A DNA stretch of 64,000 nt from Geminicoccus harenae (GTDB lineage: Bacteria > Pseudomonadota > Alphaproteobacteria > Geminicoccales > Geminicoccaceae): contig NZ_JABGCL010000006.1 in NCBI RefSeq assembly GCF_019800005.1, positions 1-64,000 on the forward strand, given 5' to 3'. The notes beneath the pieces are model-generated. The model did no database searches, was not told where the DNA came from, and saw nothing but the letters and a program-made list of their open reading frames with translations. The position numbers and the translations under genes are program-made. Shown here one piece after another: positions 49,649 to 59,144 of this stretch; within the stretch, counting starts at the first letter, position 1; the number at the start of each line of letters is the position of its first letter.

Positions 49649-51959
49649 GCCGGCCGCCCGCCGCACCCGCCTGCTGGCCGCGACCGCAGCAATCCTGCTG
49701 GCTTGGCAGGCCACCGCCCTCGCCCAGGAGGCCGGGGCTCCATCCGCCGCCCCGGCGCTGGATGCCGGCTTGCCGGCCACGGACCCCGCCCAGCCGGCAA
49801 CCGAAGCCGGGGCGGAGCCGACCCTGACGGCATTGCCCGAAAGCCTGCCGGACCTCGCCGTCCCGCTGCTCACCCATGACCTCGACCTGCATGGCAGCCG
49901 GGACGAGGCGGTGGTGCCGTTCAACCTGGCGCCTGGCGAGGAGTTCACCGGCGCCACCCTGGCCCTGTCCTACAGCAACGCCCTGGCGGTGCTACCCGAC
50001 CGCTCCCGGCTGGCGCTGACCCTGAACGGCAAGCCGCTCACCGACCTGCCGCTGGTGGGTGCGCAAGGTGCCGCCGGCGCCGAGATCGACCTGCCCGCCG
50101 GCCTGTTCCGCACCGGGCGCAACGAGCTGGGCGTCACGCTGGCCCAGACGCACCGCCTGGCCTGTTCCCGCGAGCGCTTCGGCGAACTGTGGACCAAGCT
50201 GAAGCGGGACGGCACCAGCCTCGCCCTGCACCGGCCGGGCCCGCGCGCACCGGTGACGGCGGAGGGGCTGGTGGGCCTCCTGTCTGCCTCCGCCTATGAT
50301 CAGGAGCCCCTGGCGATCGCCACCGCCGCCTCCCTGGCCGGGCCTGCCGGCGTCGAGTTGGGTGCGCGCGTCGCCCAGGCGGTGGCGCTGGTGCGTGGCG
50401 ACCGGCCGCTCGCGGTGACGGCCCAGCCGTTCGAGAGCCTGGACTGGCCGGCCCTGCACGGCCGCAACCATGTCCTGATCGGCCAGATCGACGAGTTCCG
50501 CGGCCTGCTCGACCCCGCGAGCCTCGCCGAGCTGGCGGCCGGGCGGATGCTGGTCCGCCGCCTGCCGGGCGATCCCGACCATCTGGCCATCCTGTTCGCC
50601 GGCGAGAATACCGCAACGGTCGGCCGGGCCGTGGAGGGCTTCGTGGCCGGAGCTGGCCGTCCGCTCGATCCCCCGCCGCTGCCGGAGATCGATGGCGGTG
50701 CCGTCCTGACCCTGGCGGAGCTGGGCTTTCGGACGCGGGAGCTGCCGCTGGGCGTCACCGAGCCGCTCGACCTCACCTTCCGCCTGCCGCCCAGCTTCTA
50801 TGCGGCCGACGGCCAGCGCCTCGAGCTGGCCCTGAACTATGCCTATGCCGGCGGGCTCCAGCCGACCTCCGCCCTGGTGATCGAGGTCAACGGCATCCCC
50901 GCCAACATGATCCGCCTGGACGACCCGCGCGGCCGCATCGTGGATGGTGCCAGGGTCGGCCTGACGCTCGGCACGTTCCATCCGGGCATCAACCGGATCT
51001 CGATCTATCCGATGCTGGATCCCGCCTCGGCCAAGGCCTGCGAGAGCGGGGCGCCGATGCTGAGCCTGTTCCAGGACAGCCGGATCACCATGCCGGACTT
51101 CGCCAGGCTCACCCATGGCGGCCAGCTATACGACCTGGTCGACGACGGCTTCCCCTATGGCGAGGAGCCGGCCGCGGTGATGGTGTCGGCCCGAGACCCG
51201 GCGGCACTCGGCGCTGCCTGGACCTTCCTGGGCAAGCTGGCGCAGCGCCGGGGCGAGGTCCTGGACCGGCTGAGCTTCGTGCCGCCCGGCTCCACCCCCA
51301 CCGAGCACCTGATCGCGGTCGGCACTGCCGCCGAGCTCTCGCCCTCCCTGGTCGCCAGGCTCGACCTGCCCTGGACCGAGCCGACGGAACCACCGGCCGT
51401 ACCGGTGGCAGCCGGTGCCGCCAACACGCCCGTGGCCGCGAGCGTGCCCGACCCGCGGGCGGAATGGCAGTCGCGGATCGGGCCGGAGGGTGGCGAGGGC
51501 CTGCTGGAGCGGCTGCGCCGGCTGATCGTGCGTGCTGCGGACGCCGACGTCACCGCGCCGGTACCGGAGCGGCCGGCCCAGCCGGCAGCACCCAGGGCGG
51601 GTGGGGCCATGCTGGTGGAGGTGGCCTCGCCCTGGGCGGCGCAGCGGGTGGCGACCGTGCTGGTGGCCGACCGGGCCGACCATCTGGAACCGGGCCTGGG
51701 CCGGCTGATCGAGGCGAAGGTCTGGCCGACCCTGGGCGGCGACCGGGCGCAGTGGCAGGCCGGCAGCGACCAGGTGGTGGGCGAGCGGCGCAACCCGCCC
51801 TTCATCCTGGAAACGCCTGCGCAGGACCCGGGCCAGCTCCGCCTGACCGTGCTCACCTGGCTGGCGCAGCATCGCTGGACCTGGCTCGGCCTGATGCTGG
51901 CCGCCGTGACCTCGGCCAGCCTGATGACCAGCCTCGCCCTGCGCATGCGGCGTCATTGA
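49632..51959 (+). CDS. bcsB: Cellulose synthase periplasmic subunit BcsB
   Basis: The 775-residue protein has an N-terminal signal peptide (R-R-T-R-L-L-A-A-T, cleavage after A-L-A near residue 30). A large periplasmic region with carbohydrate-binding-like domains follows, then one C-terminal membrane helix (about 748-770) ending in M-R-R-H, which anchors to BcsA. An Ala/Pro-rich insertion lies near 580-670. It starts inside the 3' end of bcsA, so the two subunits are translationally linked. Confidence 0.9.
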   Translation: MPRCTEPAARRTRLLAATAAILLAWQATALAQEAGAPSAAPALDAGLPATDPAQPATEAGAEPTLTALPESLPDLAVPLLTHDLDLHGSRDEAVVPFNLAPGEEFTGATLALSYSNALAVLPDRSRLALTLNGKPLTDLPLVGAQGAAGAEIDLPAGLFRTGRNELGVTLAQTHRLACSRERFGELWTKLKRDGTSLALHRPGPRAPVTAEGLVGLLSASAYDQEPLAIATAASLAGPAGVELGARVAQAVALVRGDRPLAVTAQPFESLDWPALHGRNHVLIGQIDEFRGLLDPASLAELAAGRMLVRRLPGDPDHLAILFAGENTATVGRAVEGFVAGAGRPLDPPPLPEIDGGAVLTLAELGFRTRELPLGVTEPLDLTFRLPPSFYAADGQRLELALNYAYAGGLQPTSALVIEVNGIPANMIRLDDPRGRIVDGARVGLTLGTFHPGINRISIYPMLDPASAKACESGAPMLSLFQDSRITMPDFARLTHGGQLYDLVDDGFPYGEEPAAVMVSARDPAALGAAWTFLGKLAQRRGEVLDRLSFVPPGSTPTEHLIAVGTAAELSPSLVARLDLPWTEPTEPPAVPVAAGAANTPVAASVPDPRAEWQSRIGPEGGEGLLERLRRLIVRAADADVTAPVPERPAQPAAPRAGGAMLVEVASPWAAQRVATVLVADRADHLEPGLGRLIEAKVWPTLGGDRAQWQAGSDQVVGERRNPPFILETPAQDPGQLRLTVLTWLAQHRWTWLGLMLAAVTSASLMTSLALRMRRH

Positions 51960-51967
51960 GGGGGCGG

Positions 51968-53017
51968 ATGCCGGAGCGGCGCAGCGTGATCCTCGCCGTG
52001 TCGGGACTGCTGCCGGACCTGCCGGGGCTGGGCCCGGTCGCCCGCTGGCTGGGCGGCAGCCGGGCGCTGCCGGCCGGGGAGTGGGACGCCTGGTGCGGCC
52101 GGTTCCTGGACGAGGGGCGGGTGGTCGACACCGGCAACGGCCGGGTCAGCCATACCGAGGGCCAGGGCTATGGCCTCCTGCTGGCACTGGCCGCGGAGGA
52201 CACGGCCGTCTTCGACGCGATCCTCGCCTGGACCGACCGGCACCTGCCGGTCCGCCCGGACGGCCTGCTCGCCTGGCGCTGGGACCCGGCCCGGCCCGAC
52301 GACCCGGTGAGCGACCCCAATGCCGCGACCGATGGCGACCTCCTGATCGCCTGGGCGCTGATCCGTGCCGGCCGGCACTGGGGCCGGCCGGAGCTCACCG
52401 AGCGCGGCCTGATGGCCGCCCGGGCGGTGCGCAGTGCCGGCGTGGTGCACCATGGCGGGATGCAGGTGATCCTGCCGGGGCCGGAAGGCTTCATCCAGCC
52501 CGAGGGCCCGGTGATCAACCTGTCCTACTGGGTGTTCCCGGCACTGTGCGCCCTGATGGCGGCCGATCCGCATCCGGTCTGGGCGCAGCTCGTGACCAGC
52601 GGCCACCGGCTGCTGGCGAGCCTGCGCTTCGGCCAGCGCCAGCTCCCGCCGGACTGGACGCTCCTGGCCGAGCCGCCCCGGCCGGCCCCGGGCTTCCCGC
52701 CCGTGTTCGGCTACAATGCGCTGCGCATCCCGCTCTATGCTGCCTGGAGTGAGCCCGGCCCGCTCGACCTGGTCCGGCCGATCTTCTCGATCTGGCAGCG
52801 GGCCGGGAACGAGCCGCCGGCGGTCATTCCCCTGGACCCGACTTCGCCGTTCGAGGTCGGGGTGACGCCCGGGATCCGCGCGATCCTGGCCCTGCTCCGC
52901 TATCTGGAGGACGGCAGCGCGCCGGACTTCCCCTCGATCCAGAACGAACCCGACTACTATGCCGCCACGCTCGTGCTCCTGGCGCGGCTGGCCTTCGACG
53001 AGGTGTCCCGGTCATGA
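51968..53017 (+). CDS. bcsZ: Endo-1,4-beta-glucanase BcsZ (GH8)
   Basis: The 349-residue GH8 cellulase has the general-acid Glu in H-T-E-G-Q-G-Y-G near residue 61 and a conserved Asp in A-T-D-G-D-L-L-I near 121. At the position of the enteric base (Y-D-A-I-R in E. coli) it reads Y-N-A-L-R-I-P-L-Y near 250, so Asn replaces Asp. BcsZ trims nascent or mislocalised cellulose in the periplasm. The signal peptide is weak and Pro-rich. It lies between bcsB and the TPR gene, overlapping the latter by 4 bp. Confidence 0.87.
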   Translation: MPERRSVILAVSGLLPDLPGLGPVARWLGGSRALPAGEWDAWCGRFLDEGRVVDTGNGRVSHTEGQGYGLLLALAAEDTAVFDAILAWTDRHLPVRPDGLLAWRWDPARPDDPVSDPNAATDGDLLIAWALIRAGRHWGRPELTERGLMAARAVRSAGVVHHGGMQVILPGPEGFIQPEGPVINLSYWVFPALCALMAADPHPVWAQLVTSGHRLLASLRFGQRQLPPDWTLLAEPPRPAPGFPPVFGYNALRIPLYAAWSEPGPLDLVRPIFSIWQRAGNEPPAVIPLDPTSPFEVGVTPGIRAILALLRYLEDGSAPDFPSIQNEPDYYAATLVLLARLAFDEVSRS

Positions 53018-54651
53018 AGCTCCGCCCCCTCCCGCCACTCCTGGGCCTGGCGGTCGTGGCCCTGCTGGGCAGCGTGTCGCCCGCCAGCCTCCTGGCCCAG
53101 GAGGCGGCCGAAGAGCCCGGCATCACCGTCCGGCTGCAGGGTGGTGCACCCGCCGGCGAGAACGTGGTCGACGAGGCGCTGCTGCGCTACTTGGCCAGCC
53201 GGGGCGACCGCGCGGCGGCGGAGGCCGAGATCGCGCGGCTGAAGGAGCTGCACCCGGATTGGGAGCCGCCCAGCGACCTGTTCGGCGGCCTGCCCAAGGT
53301 GGACGAGGGTCCCCTCTGGCAGCTCTACGAGAGCGGCGACTATGCGGCGGTGCGCAGCCGCATCGAGGCGCTGCGCAAGGAGCGGCCGGACTGGACGCCG
53401 CCGCAGAAGCTCGTGACGCTGATGGCGGTGAACGAGGCGCGCGCCGCGAGCGAGGCGGCGGCGGCCGCGGGTGACTGGGCCAGCGTGGTGGCGCTGTTCG
53501 ACGCGCAGCCGGCCGCCGCCACCTGCGAGCATGTCGACAATCTCTGGCGCCTGGCCGAGGCGCAGCAGCGCACCGGGGCGGGCGAGGCGGCCCTTGCCAC
53601 CTATGCGCGCATCATCACGACCTGCCCGGATGCCGACCACCGCTTCGCCACCCTGCAGAAGGCGAAGCTGCTGGTGCCGCCGGCCGAGCTGGAGCGGCTG
53701 GTTGGCCTGGAGAAGGCGCGGACCGGCTCCCCGGAGCGGCTGGCGAAGCTGGAGACCCTGACGGCCAGGCCCACGGCACCGGCGGGGAGCCGGCCGGCCG
53801 GGCCCGACTTCAGCCGGATCTACAAGCCTGGGGCCTCGGTGGGCGATGCGCGTGCGGTCGCCGACGCGGTGATCCGCCGGCGCGATGCGGCCGCCGCCCG
53901 CAAGATCGGCTGGATCTACCAGGCGGCCGGCGACGATGCCGCGGCGGCACCCTGGTTCCAGCGCAGCCTGGACTGGGCGCCGGGCGAGGAGGCCGCGAGG
54001 GGCTTGGCCATGAGCCTGGCGGCCCTGGGCAAGCTCCCGGAGCTGGATGCGCTGGCAGCCCGCTATCCGGAGGTGGTCACACAAGCGCGCGGCGGCCAGG
54101 TGGCGGTCGCGGTGGATCGCGGCGACCTTGCCACCGTGCTCAAGCTCACCCGCCAGACGGGCAAGCCGGCCGAGCTCCTGATGCGGAGCTGGACCTACAT
54201 GAAGCTGCTGCGCCCGACCGAAGCGCAGCTCAGCTTCGCCCGGGTCATGGCGGCACCCGACGCCATGCCCTTGCAGCGCGACGAGGCGGTCTACGGCCTG
54301 ATCCGCGCCCAGATCGCCCAGCACCTGTTCCAGGACGCGGCCCAGAGCATCGAGCGCTACGGCCTGCCGCCGGACCAGTACAACGAGGTGCAGGCCGAGC
54401 TGCTGAGCCAGGAGATCCAGGTCGCCTTCCGGCAGAAGGACTACCGCCGCACCGTCGCACTCCTGGAAAAGCGCCGCGACTTCGCCCTGCCGGACCGCGG
54501 GCTGGAGATCCAGGAAGCCTGGGCGCGCTACCATACCGGCGAGGTGCACACCGCCCGGCGGATCTTCACCCGGCTGGACCGGATCGTCAGCACCGAGGAG
54601 ACCGAGGCGGGCCTGGCCCAAGTCTCGCGCAAGCTCGGGCCGGGCTGGTAA
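53014..54651 (+). CDS. TPR-like periplasmic protein of the cellulose operon (BcsC/BcsK-like)
   Basis: The 545-residue protein has a signal peptide (cleavage after L-L-A near residue 28) and then repeated Ala-rich helical pairs typical of TPR/Sel1-like scaffolds through to about residue 530. It has no outer-membrane beta-barrel, unlike BcsC (more than 1000 residues), so export through the outer membrane needs another partner or the protein is only the scaffold. Rhizobial-type (type III) cellulose operons carry TPR proteins instead of BcsC, which fits. ATGA overlap with bcsZ. It faces a convergent permease gene. Confidence 0.75.
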   Translation: MKLRPLPPLLGLAVVALLGSVSPASLLAQEAAEEPGITVRLQGGAPAGENVVDEALLRYLASRGDRAAAEAEIARLKELHPDWEPPSDLFGGLPKVDEGPLWQLYESGDYAAVRSRIEALRKERPDWTPPQKLVTLMAVNEARAASEAAAAAGDWASVVALFDAQPAAATCEHVDNLWRLAEAQQRTGAGEAALATYARIITTCPDADHRFATLQKAKLLVPPAELERLVGLEKARTGSPERLAKLETLTARPTAPAGSRPAGPDFSRIYKPGASVGDARAVADAVIRRRDAAAARKIGWIYQAAGDDAAAAPWFQRSLDWAPGEEAARGLAMSLAALGKLPELDALAARYPEVVTQARGGQVAVAVDRGDLATVLKLTRQTGKPAELLMRSWTYMKLLRPTEAQLSFARVMAAPDAMPLQRDEAVYGLIRAQIAQHLFQDAAQSIERYGLPPDQYNEVQAELLSQEIQVAFRQKDYRRTVALLEKRRDFALPDRGLEIQEAWARYHTGEVHTARRIFTRLDRIVSTEETEAGLAQVSRKLGPGW

Positions 54652-54675
54652 TCGCTTTGGGAGCGGCCGCTTGCG

Positions 54676-55608
54676 CTAACCCGACCGCTCCCGCCCGGAG
54701 ATCAGCAGGAGGCCCAGGATCAGCCCGCCGAACAGGATCGCGCGCCAGCCCGGCGAGGCGTTCACCACGGTGATCAGCGCGGTGATGGTCACCAGCAGGA
54801 TCGAGCCGGCGATCGTGCCGAGATAGGTGCCGCGCCCGCCCAGGATCGAGGTGCCGCCCAGCACCACCGCGGCGATCGAGCCCAGGAGGTAGGGCTCGCC
54901 GATCCCGACATAGCCCTGGCGGTTCATGCCGAGCAGGAGCAGGCCGGCCAGGCCCGCGCAGAAGCCGGACGCGGCATGCACGGCCAGGATCGCCTGACCG
55001 GCACCCACCCCGGCCAGGCGGGCGGCCCGGTCGTTGGTGCCGAGCGCGAACAGCCAGGAGCCCAGCACCGTGCCGTGCAGCACGAACAGGGTCACGGCGG
55101 CGATCACGAGCCAGGTGACGATCGTCATCGGCAGGCCGAACAGGGCGCCGTTGCCGAGGAAGGTCACGGCCGGGTTCACCGTGCTGATCGCACTGCCGCC
55201 CGCGATCAGGATCAGGGCACCCTGCAGGATGGTGGCGGTCGCGAGAGTCAGGATCAGCGGATGGACGCGCAGGAGCACGACGCCGATCCCGTTCAAGCCG
55301 CCGATCGCCGTGGTGATCGCCAGCGTCATCGCGACAGCACCCATCCCGCTGGGATCGAAGGGGAAGGTGAGCAGTGGCAGGATGATCGCGGCAAAGGTGA
55401 TGATGGCCGCCACTGACAGGTCGATGCCCCCGCCGATCACCACCAGCGTCTGCCCGGCGGCCACGATCCCGGTGATCGAGGCCAGCTCCAGCAGGTAGCG
55501 CAGATGGCCGATCTTGGCGAAGCCGGGCTTGAGCAGGCCGGCCGCGACCCACAAGGCCACCACGACCAGCCAGCCGAGCGTCACCCGGTGGCGGAGAAGG
55601 CCGCTCAT
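54676..55608 (-). CDS. ABC sugar transporter permease (CUT2/RbsC-like), second copy
   Basis: The ~310-residue permease has 8-10 hydrophobic helices in RbsC style, with G-G-G-I-D-L-S-V near 60, N-R-Q-G-Y-V-G-I-G near 230 and V-V-L-G-G-T-S-I-L-G-G-R-G near 245 (the ATPase-contact region). It is the last gene of a leftward transporter set and overlaps the first permease gene by 4 bp. Confidence 0.88.
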   Translation of the reverse strand: MSGLLRHRVTLGWLVVVALWVAAGLLKPGFAKIGHLRYLLELASITGIVAAGQTLVVIGGGIDLSVAAIITFAAIILPLLTFPFDPSGMGAVAMTLAITTAIGGLNGIGVVLLRVHPLILTLATATILQGALILIAGGSAISTVNPAVTFLGNGALFGLPMTIVTWLVIAAVTLFVLHGTVLGSWLFALGTNDRAARLAGVGAGQAILAVHAASGFCAGLAGLLLLGMNRQGYVGIGEPYLLGSIAAVVLGGTSILGGRGTYLGTIAGSILLVTITALITVVNASPGWRAILFGGLILGLLLISGRERSG

Positions 55609-56564
55609 GCCGCACGCTCCCGCAATCGCTTGATGCCCATGGCGGCCACGATGATCAGGCCCTGCATCACGTACTGAGCCACGGGCGGCAGCCCCAGGAA
55701 GAACATGACGTTGACCAGCACCGCCAGCAGCAGGCTGCCGGCGACCGCACCGCGGATGGTGCCCTGGCCGCCCAGAAAGCCCACCCCGCCCAGCACGGCC
55801 GCGGTGATCGACTGCAGGGTGAGCGGGTTGCCGATCAGGGGATCGCCCGCCCCGGTCTGGGCCGCGACATAGACCCCGGCAAAGGCGGCGAGCCCGCCCG
55901 AGATCGCATAGGCGGCGATCCTGGCCAGCGCCACGTTGACCCCGGAACGGAAGGCCCCGGCCGGGTTGTCGCCGGCGGCATCGATCGACAGGCCCAGCGG
56001 CGTAGCCCGCAGCACCCGCCACGCGACCAGGATCAGGATCAGGATCAGGAGTGCGGTCGGATGCACGCCCACCAAGCCCTCGGACAGCCAGCCGGGCATC
56101 GAGCCGCCCGGCCGCGGCATCACCAGGAGGGCCGCGCCGCCGATTAGGAAGGAGGAGGCCAGGGTGACGATGATCGCCGGCAGGCCGAACAGGGCGACGA
56201 TCGTGCCGACCAGGCCGCCCGCCGCCACGCCGATCGCGACGGTGGCGGTAATCCCGAGCCCCGCACCCAGCGCGCTCTCGCCCACCAGTGTCGCCGCCAG
56301 CACCGTGCCGAGGCCGACGGTGGCGCCGATCGCAAGGTCGATGCCGCCCATCAGCATCACTAGGGTCTGGGCGATCGCGACCAGCGCCACCGGGAACCAG
56401 TTCTGGGTGAAGCGCGCGATCCCGGCCCAGCTCAGCAGGCCCGGGTGGAGGAAGGCGTAGAGCGCCAGCAGGAGGGCCAGGAGGACGAACAGGCCGATCT
56501 GGCCGCGATTGCGCCGCCAGATCAGCCGGGCGTGCAGGGCAGCGCCCGACGGTACCTGCCTCAT
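55605..56564 (-). CDS. ABC sugar transporter permease (CUT2/RbsC-like), first copy
   Basis: The 319-residue RbsC-type permease has M-G-G-I-D-L-A-I near residue 75 and A-A-V-L-G-G-V-G-F-L-G-G-Q-G near 255. It is paralogous to the next gene and forms a heterodimeric membrane pair with it. It is flanked by 4-bp overlaps on both sides, so ATPase, permease and permease are translated in coupled fashion. Confidence 0.88.
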   Translation of the reverse strand: MRQVPSGAALHARLIWRRNRGQIGLFVLLALLLALYAFLHPGLLSWAGIARFTQNWFPVALVAIAQTLVMLMGGIDLAIGATVGLGTVLAATLVGESALGAGLGITATVAIGVAAGGLVGTIVALFGLPAIIVTLASSFLIGGAALLVMPRPGGSMPGWLSEGLVGVHPTALLILILILVAWRVLRATPLGLSIDAAGDNPAGAFRSGVNVALARIAAYAISGGLAAFAGVYVAAQTGAGDPLIGNPLTLQSITAAVLGGVGFLGGQGTIRGAVAGSLLLAVLVNVMFFLGLPPVAQYVMQGLIIVAAMGIKRLRERAA

Positions 56565-58069
56565 GCCGCCTCCTGCCGCGCCACGCCCAGCGACGCGGCG
56601 ACGATCGCCTCCTCGCTGGCCTGCCCGTGCGGGAGGTCCGCGGCGATCCGGCCGTCCCGGAACACCAGCACCCGGTCGCACAGATGGACCAGCTCCAGCG
56701 CATCGGAGCTGAGCAGGATCACCGCCATGCCGCCCGCTGCCATCCCCTTCAGCCGCAGATAGATCTCGCGCTTGGTATCCACGTCGACGCCGCGGGTGGG
56801 GTCGTTCAGCAGCAGCACCTTCGGTGAGAGCGGCAGCCAGCGGGCCAGTGCCACCTTCTGCTGGTTGCCGCCGGACAGGAGCTGCACCGCCCGCTCCGGG
56901 CCGCCGCCGCGCACGTTCAGCTTCGCCGTCAGCTCCCGGGCCACCTCCGCCTCCCGGGCGAACCGGCGCAGGCCGCGCCTGGCCAGGCGGCGCAGGCCCG
57001 GCAGGGTCAGGTTGAAGCCGATCGACAGGGGCAGGAGCACCGCCTCGCGCTTGCGGTCGGCCGGCACATAGGCCAGGCCCCGCCCGATCGCGTCCGCAGG
57101 ATTTCGGCTCGGCCGGTCGACCCCACCCGTGGCCAGGCGCTCCGCCTGCGCGTCCAGCGCACCGTAGAGGGCCAGCAGCAATTCTTCCTGCCCCTGGCCG
57201 AGCAGGCCGCCAATGCCCAGCACCTCGCCCTGGCGCACGACGAGATCGACGCCACCGACACCCGGTGCCGTCAGCGCCCGGGCCTCGAGCGCCGGCTCGT
57301 CCCGGGTGGTCGAGCGGAACGGCGGGAACAGGTCGCCCGGCTCGCGGCCGACCATCAGCCGGACCAGGGCCGGCGGGTCGATCCCGTCCATGGTCCGGTC
57401 CGCGGTACGGGTGCCGTCCTTCAGCACGGTCACCCAGTCGCATAAGTGCATGATCTCGTTCATGCGGTGCGAGATATAGACCAGCGCGGTGCCCTCGCGC
57501 TTGAGCTCGGCCAGGACCTTGAACAGCGCCTGCACCTCGTGCGCGGTCAGCGACGAGGTCGGCTCGTCCAGGATCAGGACGCGCGGCTGGCGGTAGAGCG
57601 CCTTGGCGATCTCGACCAGCTGGCGCCGGCCCAGCGGCAGTTCCTCGACCGGCTGGTCCAGCGCCACGTCCAGGCCGAGCCGGTCCAGGACCCGGCCGAC
57701 CTCGACGGCCAGCCGGCGGTAGTCGATCAGGCCGCGCCTGGTCGGCACCGCACCCAGCGCCACGTTCTCCACGACTGACAGATGCGGCGCCAGACTCAGC
57801 TCCTGCTGGACCACGGCGATGCCGTGGCGGCGCGCCAGGGCCGGGGTCAGCCGTGCGCATGGCTGCCCGTCCACCAGCAGCCGGCCCTCGTCGGGCGAAA
57901 GCACCCCGGAGAGCAGGTTGACCAGCGTGCTCTTGCCGGCACCGTTCTCGCCCAGCAGCGCATGGACCCGGCCCGGGACGATCTCGATCGAGACGTCCTT
58001 CAGGACCGGGTTGCCGAAGAAGCGCTTGACCAGGCCCTGGGCCGCGAGGACCGGGGCCGCGTTGCTCAC
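56561..58069 (-). CDS. CUT2 sugar transporter ATPase, two nucleotide-binding domains, second one degenerate
   Basis: The 502-residue RbsA/MglA-like protein has domain 1 with Walker A G-E-N-G-A-G-K-S near residue 41, signature L-P-L-G-R-R-Q near 145 and Walker B L-I-L-D-E-P near 165. Domain 2 (about 250-495) has no Walker A Lys-Ser loop (G-G-L-L-G-Q-G-Q-E instead), a good signature L-L-S-G-G-N-Q-Q near 400, and a Walker B reading L-L-L-N-D-P. Loss of the second Walker A is normal in CUT2, but the N-D in place of D-E is unusual. It overlaps the binding-protein gene by 4 bp. Confidence 0.87.
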   Translation of the reverse strand: MSNAAPVLAAQGLVKRFFGNPVLKDVSIEIVPGRVHALLGENGAGKSTLVNLLSGVLSPDEGRLLVDGQPCARLTPALARRHGIAVVQQELSLAPHLSVVENVALGAVPTRRGLIDYRRLAVEVGRVLDRLGLDVALDQPVEELPLGRRQLVEIAKALYRQPRVLILDEPTSSLTAHEVQALFKVLAELKREGTALVYISHRMNEIMHLCDWVTVLKDGTRTADRTMDGIDPPALVRLMVGREPGDLFPPFRSTTRDEPALEARALTAPGVGGVDLVVRQGEVLGIGGLLGQGQEELLLALYGALDAQAERLATGGVDRPSRNPADAIGRGLAYVPADRKREAVLLPLSIGFNLTLPGLRRLARRGLRRFAREAEVARELTAKLNVRGGGPERAVQLLSGGNQQKVALARWLPLSPKVLLLNDPTRGVDVDTKREIYLRLKGMAAGGMAVILLSSDALELVHLCDRVLVFRDGRIAADLPHGQASEEAIVAASLGVARQEAA

Positions 58070-59112
58070 TTCAGGCCGAGCAGCTGGTCGAACATCGCCA
58101 GGTCATAGGGCGAGTAGATGTAGCCGTCGGCGGGAAAGTCGCCGGCGCGCGCCAGGTACTCGTCGATGTTGCCATTGTCGATGATCGGCAGCGGCACCTC
58201 GACATAGGGCTGGATGTCCTTGCCGTTCAGCGCCTGCACCGCGGCATAGACGCCGAGCCCGCCCAGCCAGTTCGGCTGCATGGTCGCCCAGGCGGTGAGC
58301 TCCTTCTCCTTCCACAGCTCCAGGAACTGCCGGTAGTTCTCGCCGGTCATCGGCGGCAGCTCGCGGCCCTGGCGGTCCATGGCCAGGATGGCGCCCGCGG
58401 ACAGCGCGCCACCCAGCGACAGGATCCCGTCGATCTCGGAGTGCTGGAACAGGAGGCTGGTCATCGCCTCCTGGGCGGGGGCGGAATTATAGGCGGTGTT
58501 GGTCTCGGTCAGCACCTCCAGGCCGGGATTGGCCTCCAGCACCGGCGTGGCACCGGCGCGGCGGTCCTCGCTCACCGAGATGCCGGCCGGGCCGTTCATG
58601 ATGATGATCTTGCCCTGGCCGCCCAGCTTGTCGGCGATGAACTCCGCCGCCTGCTTGCCCCACTCGTTGCTGTTGGTGTTGATCTTGACCGTGAGCTGGT
58701 CGGTATCGACCAGGCTGTCGACATTGGCGACCGCGATGCCCTTCTCGCAGGCCTGCTCGATCACCCGGTTCAGCGCCGTAGAGGAGCCCGCGATCACCAC
58801 GATCGCATCCACGTCCGCGTCGATCATCGACTGGATCTGGGTGATCTGGTTGTTGGCGTTGCCCTCGGCATCGGTGATGACGAGATTGTCGACCAGCCCG
58901 TCCTTCTTCAGCTGCTCGACGACATCGGTGATCGTGCCCTCGGTCTGCTTCATCCAGGTGGGCACGGAATAGATGTTCGCCCAGCCGACCGTGAACGGCG
59001 GCTTGCGGTCACCCTTGATGCATTTGGCGGCGGCTTCGGCGGTCGCGGGTGCCATGAGCTGCGTGCCGGCGACCAGGGCGGCCGCGGCAAGACCGAGAAT
59101 GGATCTGCGCAT
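58066..59112 (-). CDS. CUT2-type periplasmic sugar-binding protein (RbsB-like)
   Basis: The 348-residue type I periplasmic-binding protein has a signal peptide (M-R-R-S-I-L-G-L, cleavage after A-E-A near 27), a first domain with V-V-I-A-G-S-S-T near 100 and a second with L-S-L-G-G-A near 240. The ligand family is pentose, hexose or related polyols. It is the first gene of the CUT2 set, 32 bp after the amidohydrolase gene, in the same leftward run. Confidence 0.87.
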   Translation of the reverse strand: MRRSILGLAAAALVAGTQLMAPATAEAAAKCIKGDRKPPFTVGWANIYSVPTWMKQTEGTITDVVEQLKKDGLVDNLVITDAEGNANNQITQIQSMIDADVDAIVVIAGSSTALNRVIEQACEKGIAVANVDSLVDTDQLTVKINTNSNEWGKQAAEFIADKLGGQGKIIIMNGPAGISVSEDRRAGATPVLEANPGLEVLTETNTAYNSAPAQEAMTSLLFQHSEIDGILSLGGALSAGAILAMDRQGRELPPMTGENYRQFLELWKEKELTAWATMQPNWLGGLGVYAAVQALNGKDIQPYVEVPLPIIDNGNIDEYLARAGDFPADGYIYSPYDLAMFDQLLGLK

Positions 59113-59144
59113 TTCTATATGTCCCTCCCTGCGGACGCGCTCGA

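Noticed and set aside
47198..49957. A 919-codon open frame on the minus strand
   Set aside because: It is antisense to bcsA, which is certain. No recognisable domains; GC-bias shadow.
54659..54692. 8-bp inverted repeat GGGAGCGG/CCGCTCCC between the TPR gene and the permease as a terminator
   Set aside because: The loop is 18 nt, there is no U-tract on either strand and it overlaps the permease coding end.
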